DNA of 36,198 bases, taken from positions 1 through 36,198 of the forward strand of contig PACL01000049.1 of the NCBI GenBank assembly GCA_002700095.1, written 5' to 3'. A program made the translations under genes and the position numbers. Below are positions 11,064-19,085 of the stretch, piece after piece (the stretch's first letter is position 1; every line of letters begins with the position of its first letter). Under the pieces are notes generated by a model. That model had not been told where the DNA came from and did no database searches. It saw only the letters and a list, made by a program, of their open reading frames with translations. The DNA is from Fulvimarina sp. Its GTDB lineage: Bacteria; Pseudomonadota; Alphaproteobacteria; Rhizobiales; Rhizobiaceae.

Positions 11064-11373
11064 CGCGCCGATGGCGCTCCTGTCGGTCCTCGCCGGAATG
11101 GCGCTCGGAACGATGTTCTTCGCCGGCCTGTGGTGGACGATCCGCCGCGCCATGGTCTCGCCCTCGCCGGCCCTGCTGGTTCTCGTCAGCATGGTCGGCC
11201 GCACCGGCCTCGTCGTGGCCGGCTTCTATCTCGTCGCCGGCAGCGACTGGCAGAGACTGCTGTTCTGCCTCGCCGGCTTCGTCGTCGCGCGGCTGGTGAT
11301 CACCCGGCTCCTGCCCTACGCCGAGGCCCCTTCCAAAACCTCGCTCGCAAAGGCGCCGCAACATGCGTCTTAG
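11050..11373 (+). CDS. atpR: N-ATPase AtpR subunit
   Basis: This 107-residue protein has three hydrophobic stretches: near the N-terminus, and around residues 39-62 and 68-88. They carry conserved-looking arginines in WWTIRRAM, GRTGL and VARLVITR. AtpR is a hallmark of N-ATPase operons and has been proposed to contact the ion-binding glutamate of the c-ring through membrane arginines. It starts 14 nt inside the preceding gene and overlaps the a-subunit gene by 11 nt. Confidence 0.85.
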   Translation: MTLHDAPMALLSVLAGMALGTMFFAGLWWTIRRAMVSPSPALLVLVSMVGRTGLVVAGFYLVAGSDWQRLLFCLAGFVVARLVITRLLPYAEAPSKTSLAKAPQHAS

Positions 11374-12076
11374 CCCCGACGAACTGGTCTACTGGCAGTG
11401 GGGTTTCGTCCATCTCAACGCCACCATCCTCTGCACCTGGGCGCTGATGGCGGCGCTCACCCTCGGTTCGGCGCTCGCCATGCGCAGGCTGTCGAGCAGC
11501 GAGGACCGCTCGCCCTGGCAGAACCTCCTCGAAATCCTCGTCACCGGCATCAAGGATCAGATCGGCTCCATCGGCCTTGATCATCCCGCCCGCTATCTGC
11601 CGTTTCTGGGAACGCTCTTCTTGTTCGTCGCGGCATCGAGCCTTTCCAGCATCATCCCGATGTTCGAACCGCCGACAGGCTCGCTGTCGACCACCATCGC
11701 GCTGGCACTCTGCGTCTTCGTCGCCGTGCCGGTCTATGGCATCCGCTCGCGCGGGCTCGGCGGCTACCTGAAATCCTATATCGAGCCGACGGTGATCATG
11801 CTGCCCTTCAACCTCATCAGCGAAGCGTCGCGCACGCTGGCACTCGCCGTCCGCCTGTTCGGCAACATGATGAGCGGCGCGATGATCGTCGCGATCCTGA
11901 TCAGCATCACGCCCTTGCTGTTCCCGATCGTCATGACCGCCCTCGGCCTGCTCACCGGCATGGTCCAGGCCTACATCTTTTCCATCCTCGCCGCCGTCTA
12001 CATCGCTGCCGCCATTCGTGCCCCATCGACCCCGGGCAAGACCGCCCCAACGCCTGCCGAGCCGCTCGCGACCTGA
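11363..12076 (+). CDS. atpB: N-type F1Fo-ATPase subunit a
   Basis: This 237-residue polytopic membrane protein forms the stator half-channels next to the c-ring. The helix with the essential arginine is present as ALAVRLFGNMMSG, preceded by PFNLISEASRTLALA. Hydrophobic segments lie near 20-42, 75-98, 110-128, 172-195 and 197-220. The start codon is within atpR. A short Pro/Ala/Thr tail follows the last helix. Confidence 0.93.
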   Translation: MRLSPDELVYWQWGFVHLNATILCTWALMAALTLGSALAMRRLSSSEDRSPWQNLLEILVTGIKDQIGSIGLDHPARYLPFLGTLFLFVAASSLSSIIPMFEPPTGSLSTTIALALCVFVAVPVYGIRSRGLGGYLKSYIEPTVIMLPFNLISEASRTLALAVRLFGNMMSGAMIVAILISITPLLFPIVMTALGLLTGMVQAYIFSILAAVYIAAAIRAPSTPGKTAPTPAEPLAT

Positions 12077-12108
12077 AGCGAGATCGGCCCGAGAAAAGGA
12101 CCTTCATC

Positions 12109-12402
12109 ATGGACTATATCGGATGGATCGCCATCGTCTCGATCGCGGTTGCGGGGCTGACCACCGGCTTCGGCACCATGGGCCCGGCATTTGCCGAAGG
12201 GCGGGCCGTCGCCACGGCGCTGACGGCGCTCGCACAGCAGCCCGACGCCGCCCCGACGATCACCCGGACGCTCTTCGTCGGTCTCGCGATGATCGAATCC
12301 ACCGCGATCTACTGCTTCGTCGTGTCAATGATCCTGATTTTCGCCAATCCCTTCTGGAACGCGGCCCTGGCGCTGGTGGCCGCCCAGGCGGCGGGAAAGT
12401 AG
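12109..12402 (+). CDS. atpE: N-type F1Fo-ATPase subunit c (rotor ring)
   Basis: This 97-residue two-helix hairpin forms the rotor ring. The ion carboxylate is Glu63 in AMIESTAIY. Ser64, Thr65 and Tyr68 follow, which together resemble the sodium-type site of Ilyobacter c. The first-helix partner, usually Gln, is Glu30 (GPAFAEG), so two carboxylates face the site. The regular GxGxGxG packing motif is broken (GFGTMGPAFA), consistent with the large rings reported for N-ATPases. AAAGGA precedes the ATG. It is followed by 4 nt and then the b-subunit gene. Confidence 0.94.
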   Translation: MDYIGWIAIVSIAVAGLTTGFGTMGPAFAEGRAVATALTALAQQPDAAPTITRTLFVGLAMIESTAIYCFVVSMILIFANPFWNAALALVAAQAAGK

Positions 12403-12406
12403 CCCC

Positions 12407-13192
12407 ATGGCCATCGACTGGTTCACCATCGGGGCGCAGATCCTGAACTTTCTCGTCCTGATCTATCTCCTGAAACGGTTCCTCTACCGCCCGGTGCTGG
12501 ATGCCATCGCCGCCCGTGAAAAGCGCATCGCAGGGACGCTGGCCGAAGCGGCTGCGATGAAGGCCGAGGCCTTGAAGGAGCGCGAGGCTCTGCATGCCAG
12601 GAACGACGCCTTTGACAGGGATCGCACCACCCTTTTTGCAAAGGCGACGGAGGCCGCGGATGGCGAGAGGAAGAGGGTGATCGAGGCTGCCCGCGTAGCC
12701 GCCGATGCGCTGGGCGAAAAACAACGCCAGGCTCTCGCCCGTGACGCCAGGAGCATGGGCGACGACATCGGCCGCAGCGCGAGGACAGAGGTCTTCGCCA
12801 TAGCTCGGAAGGCGCTCGCGGACATGGCCGACGAAAGCCTCGAAGCGCGCATGACTGCAATCTTCATCGCCAGGCTCGCCGCCCTCGACGCGTCGGCGAA
12901 GCGCGCCGCCTCGGGAATGCTCGATACGGCAAACGGCCCCGCCGTCATCCGCAGCGCTTTCGCCCTGCCGGCACCGCAACAGGTCGCAATCCGGCAGGCG
13001 CTCGACGCTGCCTTCGCCACCAAGGTCGCCATCACCTTCGAGACGGCGCCGGAACTGGTCGGTGGCATCGAGCTGGTGGGCGGCGGTGAAAAGCTCGCAT
13101 GGAGCCTCTCCGACTATCTCAAGACTCTCGAAAAAGCCGTGACCGACGTCCTGTCGGCAAAGCCCCCCGAAACGATCGCGGCAACAACGTGA
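12407..13192 (+). CDS. atpF: N-type F1Fo-ATPase subunit b with delta-like C-terminus
   Basis: This 261-residue stator protein has an N-terminal membrane helix ([20 protein letters not shown]), the [16 protein letters not shown] junction, and a long charged helix rich in Ala, Glu and Arg (about 35-150). The last 80 residues look like the C-terminal part of a delta subunit: a PAPQQ helix, then [17 protein letters not shown] and [13 protein letters not shown]. The operon has no separate delta gene, so this protein probably provides both functions, as in other N-ATPases. Its stop overlaps the alpha start (GTGA). Confidence 0.9.
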   Translation: MAIDWFTIGAQILNFLVLIYLLKRFLYRPVLDAIAAREKRIAGTLAEAAAMKAEALKEREALHARNDAFDRDRTTLFAKATEAADGERKRVIEAARVAADALGEKQRQALARDARSMGDDIGRSARTEVFAIARKALADMADESLEARMTAIFIARLAALDASAKRAASGMLDTANGPAVIRSAFALPAPQQVAIRQALDAAFATKVAITFETAPELVGGIELVGGGEKLAWSLSDYLKTLEKAVTDVLSAKPPETIAATT

Positions 13193-14781
13193 AAACGGCC
13201 ACCGATCTGCTCGGGGCGGGCATAGCGAGCGCCTTTACCGGCATGGCCGAAGCCCGCGACGGCTTTGCCCCAAGCTTCGCGCCCCGCGAAACCGGCCGGA
13301 TCATCAGCGTTTCGACCGGCATTGCCCATGTCGCTGGCCTGATGAGCACCGGTTCCGACGAACTGCTGGCATTCCCCGGCGGCGCCTTCGGCATCGCCTT
13401 CAACATCGACGAGACCGAGATCGGCGTCGTCCTCCTGACCGATCATGCCCATCTTCAGGCCGGCGATACGGTGGCGCGAACCGGCCGGGTGATGGATGTG
13501 GGCGTCGGCGACGGGCTGCTCGGCCGGGTCATCGATCCGCTCGGCCGCCCCCTCGACGGCAAGGGCAATATCGTCACCGAAAGCCGTCTGCCCATCGAGC
13601 GCCCGGCCGCCGCGATCATGGACCGCGCCCGCGTCGCCTTGCCGCTGCAGACCGGGCTGAAGGTCATCGACGCGCTGATCCCCATCGGCCGCGGCCAGCG
13701 TGAACTGATTCTCGGCGACCGCCAGACCGGCAAGACGGCGATTGCCATCGACACCATCCTCAACCAGCGCGGCAAGGATGTCCTCTGCATCTATTGCGCC
13801 ATCGGCCAGCGCGGATCCGCGGTGGCGAAAGCCATCAGCGTTCTGCGCGACAACGGCGCGATGGATTACTCGATCGTCGTCGTCGCCGAGGGCAACGACC
13901 CGCCGGGGCTGACCTATATCGCGCCCTATGCCGCCACCAGCATCGCCGAGCACTTCATGGAGGCCGGCCGTGACGTCGTCATCGTCTATGACGACCTGAC
14001 CCAGCACGCCCGCGCCTATCGCGAGCTCTCGCTGCTTCTGCGCCGGCCACCCGGCCGCGAGGCCTTTCCCGGCGACATCTTCTACATCCACTCGCGGCTG
14101 CTCGAACGCGCCACCCATCTGAGCGCCGATCTCGGCGGTGGATCGCTGACGGCCCTGCCGATCATCGAGACCGAAGCACAGGACATCGCCGCCTATATCC
14201 CGACCAATCTGATCTCGATCACCGACGGGCAGATCTACCTGTCGCCCTCACTGTTCGAACTCGGCGTCCTACCGGCCGTCGACGTCGGGCGCTCGGTGTC
14301 GCGGGTCGGCGGCAAGGCTCAGCGGGCAGCGTTCCGGGCCGTCGCCGGCGACCTGAAGCTCGCCTATGCCCAGTTCGAAGAGCTGGAGACCTTCGCCCGC
14401 TTCGGCGCCCATCTCGACGCCGACACCCGCCAGACCATCGCCCATGGCCAGCGCATCCGTGCCTGCCTGAAGCAGGCGGAGCTCAGCCCGGTCTCGGTGC
14501 CCGGCCAGATCACCATCCTTCTGGCCCTGACCGAAGGGCTCCTGGCGCAAACGCCGCTCGACAGGATGGTAGCCGCCCAGACCACGCTCTGCGAGGCGGC
14601 CGGGGGTTTGCCCGAAGATGTGCAAGGCCGGTTCGAAACGGCGAGCAGCCTGAGCGAAGACGATCGAACCATGATCGTAGAACTTGCCCGCAAGGCACTG
14701 CATTCGCGTTCCAAAAATGCTCTGGAGACGGCGCCGGTTCCAGCGCCTGCTCCGGCGAGCACCACTCCGGCCCAAAGATGA
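13189..14781 (+). CDS. atpA: N-type F1Fo-ATPase alpha subunit
   Basis: This 530-residue regulatory nucleotide-binding subunit has P-loop GDRQTGKT and [15 protein letters not shown] before it, plus the QRGSAVAKA and [11 protein letters not shown] blocks typical of alpha. I use the GTG at 13189 that overlaps the b stop; the longer open frame upstream lies inside atpF. The C-terminus has a short Pro/Ala tail. Alpha and beta genes are separated by seven genes, opposite to the normal alpha-gamma-beta order, which again marks an N-ATPase. Confidence 0.95.
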   Translation: MKTATDLLGAGIASAFTGMAEARDGFAPSFAPRETGRIISVSTGIAHVAGLMSTGSDELLAFPGGAFGIAFNIDETEIGVVLLTDHAHLQAGDTVARTGRVMDVGVGDGLLGRVIDPLGRPLDGKGNIVTESRLPIERPAAAIMDRARVALPLQTGLKVIDALIPIGRGQRELILGDRQTGKTAIAIDTILNQRGKDVLCIYCAIGQRGSAVAKAISVLRDNGAMDYSIVVVAEGNDPPGLTYIAPYAATSIAEHFMEAGRDVVIVYDDLTQHARAYRELSLLLRRPPGREAFPGDIFYIHSRLLERATHLSADLGGGSLTALPIIETEAQDIAAYIPTNLISITDGQIYLSPSLFELGVLPAVDVGRSVSRVGGKAQRAAFRAVAGDLKLAYAQFEELETFARFGAHLDADTRQTIAHGQRIRACLKQAELSPVSVPGQITILLALTEGLLAQTPLDRMVAAQTTLCEAAGGLPEDVQGRFETASSLSEDDRTMIVELARKALHSRSKNALETAPVPAPAPASTTPAQR

Positions 14782-14803
14782 TCCATGCCATGACCCAGCG
14801 GTT

Positions 14804-15673
14804 ATGAGCGCGACCATCGCCGGCCTGCGCAAGACCATCGGCAGCGCCGAAGACCTGCATTCCGTCGTTCGCACGATGAAGGCCCTCGCCGCCTCCAGCA
14901 TCACCCAATACGAGCAGGCGGTTGTCGCTCTCGACGACTATGTCCACAACGTGCAGCTGGGACTCGGCCTCTGCCTGCGCAGCGAAACCGGCACCGTCAT
15001 CGAGCCAACCCCGACACGAGGGGCTGCGGCCGTCGTGGTCTTCGGCTCGGATCAGGGCCTTGTTGGCCGCTTCAACGCTGTCGTTGCCGAACACGCTATT
15101 GCCATGCTGGCCGACACGCCAGGCGCCAGGGTCTTCGCCGTCGGCGAGCGGGCGAAGGAGCCGCTGGAAGATGCCGGGCTTGTCATTGCAGGGATGCTCG
15201 CCGTTCCGCTCTCCGTCGACGGCATCGTTCCTCTGGTCGGTGAGATTCTCCGCGCCTATGAAGCCGGTCTTGATCGCGGCGAGTTCAACGCGTTGCATCT
15301 CGTCTACAACAAACCGGTCGTCGGGGTCGTCTATGAGCCCGTCTCGGAAAAGTTGCTGCCGCTCGACGAAAGCTGGCGCGGTGATCAGAGCCTCACAAAC
15401 TGGCCTACCGGCAGACTGCCCGAGGTGATCGGCGACGTCCGTGAAACGCTCAGCGGCTTTGTCCGGGAGTTCCTGTTCGTCTCGCTTTTCAGGGCGTGCG
15501 CTGCCTCTCTCGCCAGCGAGAATGCCAGTCGCCTCGCAGCAATGCAGCGCGCCGACAAGAACATCGAGACGCTGCTGGAGGACCTCAATGCGAAGTTCCA
15601 CCGCCTGCGGCAGGAGCGGATCGACGAGGAGTTGTTCGACGTCGTCGCGGGCTATGAGGCCCTGACCCAATGA
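14804..15673 (+). CDS. atpG: N-type F1Fo-ATPase gamma subunit
   Basis: This 289-residue protein forms the rotating shaft. The N-terminal helix (IAGLRKTIGSAEDLHSVVRT) and the C-terminal helix (EDLNAKFHRLRQERIDEELF) are the two coiled-coil strands. The middle contains the Rossmann-like part with VVFGSDQGLVGRFN. It begins 22 nt after atpA without a strong ribosome site, so re-initiation is likely. It ends the operon, and no clear terminator follows before the sensor-kinase gene. Confidence 0.92.
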   Translation: MSATIAGLRKTIGSAEDLHSVVRTMKALAASSITQYEQAVVALDDYVHNVQLGLGLCLRSETGTVIEPTPTRGAAAVVVFGSDQGLVGRFNAVVAEHAIAMLADTPGARVFAVGERAKEPLEDAGLVIAGMLAVPLSVDGIVPLVGEILRAYEAGLDRGEFNALHLVYNKPVVGVVYEPVSEKLLPLDESWRGDQSLTNWPTGRLPEVIGDVRETLSGFVREFLFVSLFRACAASLASENASRLAAMQRADKNIETLLEDLNAKFHRLRQERIDEELFDVVAGYEALTQ

Positions 15674-15786
15674 ACCCCGGATGCGACGGCGGGCGGGTAC
15701 AATTCCTCAGCGCAGCCAAAATCACCTTTGCCCTGCGGATGTGCTAAACTCCCGCCCAAGCGACCATCCCGGCCGTTAAGGCATCG

Positions 15787-17730
15787 GTGAATTCCCTGAC
15801 ATCCAAGGAAGACCTACAATCGCTGAACGAGGAGCTGACGGCGCTGAACGGCCAGCTCAAGGAAGCGCTGTGGCGTCAGCTGTCGACGTCGAACGACCTG
15901 AAGAACGTTCTTTACTCCACTGATGTCGCGACGCTTTTCCTCGATGCCGATCTCAACATCCGTTTCTTCACTCCGGCCATCCAGGCGTTGTTCCGGATCA
16001 TTCCCGGTGACATCGGCCGCCCGCTTTCCGATCTCAACGCGCTGGCCGGCGATAGCGGTCTGCCGGAGGATGCGCGGACCGTGCTCGGCCAATCGGCGGC
16101 GATCGAGCGGGACATCCAGATCCCCGGCGGCGTCTGGTTCAGGCGCAGGATCCTGCCCTATTTCAGCGACGATCATCTCGTCGAGGGCATCGTCATCACC
16201 TTCACCGACATCACCGAGACCAAGAAGGTGACAGGCGCGCAGGAGGCGGCAAAGCGTCAGGCGGAGCTTGCCACCATCGCCAAGTCGCGCTTCCTGGCTG
16301 CCGCCAGCCACGACCTGCGCCAGCCGCTGCAAACCCTGGTCCTGCTCCAGGGGCTTCTCGTCCGTTCGGCGAAATCAGACGAGGCCCGACACCTTCTCGG
16401 CCGCATGGACAGAAACCTCGTCTCGATGGCAGGCATGCTCGATACGCTGCTCGAAATCAAGCAGATCGAATACGGCGTCGTGAAACCCGACCTCACCGAC
16501 TTTGGGATCGACGGACTGCTGGCCCAGATGGAGGAGGAGTTCGCCGACCAGGCGTTGAGCCAGAAGCTCAGCTGGCGCCGGGCGTTCTGCAGCCTCCAGG
16601 TGCGCAGCGACCGCAAGATGCTCGGGCAGATCCTGCGCAATCTCATCGCCAATGCGTTGAAATACACCGAGCATGGCGGGGTGCTGATCGGCTGCAGACG
16701 GCGTGGCGATGTGCTGCGGATCGGGGTCTGGGACACCGGTCTCGGCATCGCCGATGGCGAGATCGAGGCGATTTTCGAGGACTATCATCAAGTCGGCAAC
16801 GTCGCCCATGAAAGCAGGCTCGGCGTCGGTCTCGGCCTTTCCATCGTCAGGCGCCTGGCAGAGCTTTTGGGTCACACGGTTCATGTCAGCTCAGTCTTCG
16901 GCAGGGGATCGGTCTTCGCCATCGACGTGGCGATCGCCAATGGCTGCGACCATCCTGAAAGAGCTTCCCCCTTTTCGACCCCGCATTCGCCTGCGCCGAC
17001 CGGCGTCCTGCCCAAAGCCCAGCGAGCCGAGCCCGTAGACTTCGCCGAGGCATTGACAGAGTCCGGCCCGGCAGGGCCGGCTGGCACCCCGCGGGATGAT
17101 CGATCCCGCCCCGGCATCGTCTATGTCGTCGATGACGACCCCGATGTACTCGAGGCAATCAGGAACGTCGTCGAGGCGGACGGCCGCAATGTCCGGACGT
17201 ATGGCGACGGAGCTGCCTTCCTTGCCGACCTCGATCCGGGACACGGCGACTGCCTGCTTCTCGATGCCCGCATGCCCGGTCTGGGCGGCATGGCAATCCT
17301 GAGCATCCTCCATATGCGCGGCTTGCACCTGCCGACGATCATGATCACCGGCCATGGCGACGTGCCGATGGCAGTGGCCGCCATGCAGGCCGGGGCCTTC
17401 GATCTGATCGAGAAGCCGATCGGCGGCGAGTTGCTCCTTGCCCGGATCGACAGCGCACTTGCCCATGCGGTCGATGCAGAAAAGATCACCGCGCGGCGGG
17501 AAGCCGCCAAGTCTCAGATCAATGGGCTGACCATGCGCCAGCATCAGATCATGGACCTCGTCCTTGCCGGCCACCCCAGCAAGAACATCGCCGTCGATCT
17601 TGGGATCAGCCAGCGCACGGTGGAAAACCACCGTGCCGCGATCATGGCGCGGACCGGCTCCAAGTCGCTTCCAGACCTTGCCAGACTTGCCGTGACCGCC
17701 ACGATCGACGGCGTACAGGCGACGGGTTGA
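15787..17730 (+). CDS. PAS / histidine kinase / receiver / LuxR one-piece regulator
   Basis: This 647-residue cytosolic protein holds a full two-component pathway. It has a short coiled linker (3-40), a PAS domain (about 40-145), HisKA with His175 (ASHDLRQPLQ), HATPase with N-box Asn289, DTGLG (316-320) and GVGLGLSIV, a Pro-rich linker (388-440), a receiver (444-560) with Asp449-Asp450, phosphoacceptor Asp493 and Lys543, and a FixJ/NarL-type helix-turn-helix (580-645, QRTVENHRAAIM). There are no membrane helices. The N-terminus matches the linker that normally follows CheB-CheR domains in larger relatives, so it is either a shortened form or 5'-truncated. The only nearby start is the GTG at 15787, after an in-frame stop at 15745. 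It is the best candidate regulator for the island. Confidence 0.88.
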   Translation: MNSLTSKEDLQSLNEELTALNGQLKEALWRQLSTSNDLKNVLYSTDVATLFLDADLNIRFFTPAIQALFRIIPGDIGRPLSDLNALAGDSGLPEDARTVLGQSAAIERDIQIPGGVWFRRRILPYFSDDHLVEGIVITFTDITETKKVTGAQEAAKRQAELATIAKSRFLAAASHDLRQPLQTLVLLQGLLVRSAKSDEARHLLGRMDRNLVSMAGMLDTLLEIKQIEYGVVKPDLTDFGIDGLLAQMEEEFADQALSQKLSWRRAFCSLQVRSDRKMLGQILRNLIANALKYTEHGGVLIGCRRRGDVLRIGVWDTGLGIADGEIEAIFEDYHQVGNVAHESRLGVGLGLSIVRRLAELLGHTVHVSSVFGRGSVFAIDVAIANGCDHPERASPFSTPHSPAPTGVLPKAQRAEPVDFAEALTESGPAGPAGTPRDDRSRPGIVYVVDDDPDVLEAIRNVVEADGRNVRTYGDGAAFLADLDPGHGDCLLLDARMPGLGGMAILSILHMRGLHLPTIMITGHGDVPMAVAAMQAGAFDLIEKPIGGELLLARIDSALAHAVDAEKITARREAAKSQINGLTMRQHQIMDLVLAGHPSKNIAVDLGISQRTVENHRAAIMARTGSKSLPDLARLAVTATIDGVQATG

Positions 17731-17750
17731 TTGCGTTTCTCGCGAAACGC
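17728..17750 (+). terminator. Hairpin after sensor-regulator gene
   Basis: A perfect 7-bp stem, GCGTTTC / GAAACGC (17733-17739 and 17744-17750) with a 4-nt loop, begins 3 nt after the stop codon. It is followed by CCTTGTCCTT rather than a pure T run, so efficiency is uncertain. It lies between convergent genes. Confidence 0.45.
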
Positions 17751-17798
17751 CCTTGTCCTTCGCCAAAATGCGCGTCCGAGCGCTTTCACCGGAAAGAC

Positions 17799-18065
17799 TT
17801 ATCGCCGGCGCACGGAATTGCCGCCATCAATGATCTGGTTGATCAGGGCGGCGACTGCCATGTGCAGTTCCCGGCTTCCGTCATCCCCGGGATCGTTGGA
17901 ATGGGCGGCCGCTGCATCGCGAAGGATGCTGACGATCTCGTGCTCCGGCAGGATCTTGCCGTCGTTGAGCGCCAGGAGCAGCGACTCGCAGATGGCGAGA
18001 GCGGCAGCGGAAGTCACGTCCGCAGTCGTTGGGGGCTCATGAGCGGGCGGTCTGTGGACTGACAT
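17799..18065 (-). CDS. Small conserved-looking protein of unknown function
   Basis: This 88-residue, Ala-rich, mostly helical soluble protein has no signal peptide or membrane helix. Segments such as ICESLLLALNDGKILPEHEI and AVAALINQIIDGGN alternate hydrophobic and charged residues like a small helical bundle. The start is supported by AGAGGGTCTTTCCC upstream of the ATG. It lies between the sensor-regulator (convergent) and the broken Crp/Fnr gene (divergent). I do not recognise a family. Confidence 0.7.
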   Translation of the reverse strand: MSVHRPPAHEPPTTADVTSAAALAICESLLLALNDGKILPEHEIVSILRDAAAAHSNDPGDDGSRELHMAVAALINQIIDGGNSVRRR

Positions 18066-18253
18066 GGGAAAGACCCTCTGTTGGCCGCGTCCCGGGAGGG
18101 TACGCCTGCGCGATCAAGACATTGATCACTCGCTATTGTTGCAGGTTTCAGATAGACAAGACTGATCTACGGCAGGATCGCCGTTCACCTTACCGATAAT
18201 TCGCGACAGTCAGCATCCGGCCCGGCACAAGCGCGGGGCCGAGAGGGTCTCCC
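18066..18253. promoter_or_regulatory. Divergent promoter region with palindrome
   Basis: The gap between the small minus-strand gene and the Crp/Fnr remnant contains the perfect inverted repeat GATCAAGACATTGATC (18112-18127, 6-bp arms, 4-nt spacer). This is not an FNR/FixK box: the half-sites are in the opposite order to TTGAT-N4-ATCAA. Both start codons are preceded by almost the same leader, AGAGGGTCT(TT)CCCATG, in opposite orientation. Operator function is inference. Confidence 0.45.
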
Positions 18254-18985
18254 ATGTATCGCGATCACAGCCCGCTTGCTCGCAAACTCGGCAATTTCGT
18301 CGCCCTGTCAGAGACCGACCTCGAAGTTCTCGACGGCCTTCACCGGCGGCGACGCTCCTTCGTCGCTTGACGCGATATCGTCCATCAGGGCCAGACCCAT
18401 GCGGCCGCCTACATCCTCGCCGAGGGCTGGGTCTGCTCCTACAAGCTCCTGCGGGACGGATCGCGGCAGATCGTCGACTTCCAGGTCCCCGGCGATTTCC
18501 TCGGTCTCCGCTCGGTCCTGTTCCACACCGCCGACCACAATATCGAGCCGGTCACGGCGGTCGAGGCCTCGGAGGTGCTGGAAAGCGACCTCCTGCAGGC
18601 GTTCTCGACGACGCCGCGCCTCGCCACTGCCGTTTTGTGGGCGGCATCGCGGGACGAATCGATGGTGGTGGAACATCTCGTCGGCATCGGCAGGCGCAAC
18701 GCCCTCGAACGCACGGCGCATTTCCTGCTCGAACTCAGCGCCCGGCTGATGCTCGTTGGACAAGGCACCCGCGAGGGCTTTGCCTGCCCGCTCTCGCAAT
18801 ATCTTCTGGCCGATGCTCTCGGTCTCAGCGCCGTCCACGTCAACCGCGTCCTGCGCGAGCTGCGGGAGGAAGGGTTGTTGACCTTCCAGAAGGGCCAGGT
18901 GACCATCCACGACTTCGATGGTTTGGTCACCCTCGCCGAGTTCGACCGCGCCTATCTCGACCAGGAAGGCCCGCTGCTGCGGTAG
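18254..18985 (+). pseudogene. Crp/Fnr-family regulator broken by in-frame TGA
   Basis: Read through, this frame encodes 243 residues: a cyclic-nucleotide-binding-like beta barrel followed by a winged helix-turn-helix (LSQYLLADALGLSAVHVNRV). The intact start is the ATG at 18254 with GAGAGGG upstream. Codon 39 is TGA (18368-18370), where relatives usually have glycine (VAGRDIVHQGQ-like); one base change from GGA explains it. Reading frame and protein quality continue unchanged beyond it, so the mutation looks recent, or is suppressed or a sequencing error. The next internal ATG, at 18575, would give a 136-residue protein without most of the sensor barrel. No Cys-rich iron-sulphur motif is visible in the N-terminus. 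Confidence 0.85.
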
Positions 18986-19028
18986 CGACGCGCCTCCGCC
19001 CGGTTCGGACAGCGCAGGCTTGAATGCC

Positions 19029-19062
19029 ATCGGCCGGACGGGCAGAGCCCCGTCCGGCCGAT
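19029..19062. terminator. Strong bidirectional hairpin terminator
   Basis: A 14-bp perfect stem (19029-19042 with 19049-19062) and a 6-nt loop lie between the convergent Crp/Fnr remnant and the alcohol dehydrogenase. The stem is GC-rich. No long T run follows on either strand, but position and stability fit a shared terminator. Confidence 0.7.
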
Positions 19063-19085
19063 AGTCAGAAATCCCGCAATCTCAT

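Noticed and set aside
18112..18127. FNR/FixK binding site
   Set aside because: Half-sites are in the order ATCAA-N4-TTGAT, the reverse of the required TTGAT-N4-ATCAA. It is kept only as an unassigned palindrome.
18143..18154. GCAGGTTTCAGA as a fifth copy of the shared element
   Set aside because: It needs a one-base insertion and a mismatch in the core, so it is too weak to count.
18368..18370. TGA in the Crp/Fnr gene as a selenocysteine codon
   Set aside because: Relatives have glycine there, no hairpin of SECIS type follows, and the family has no selenoproteins.
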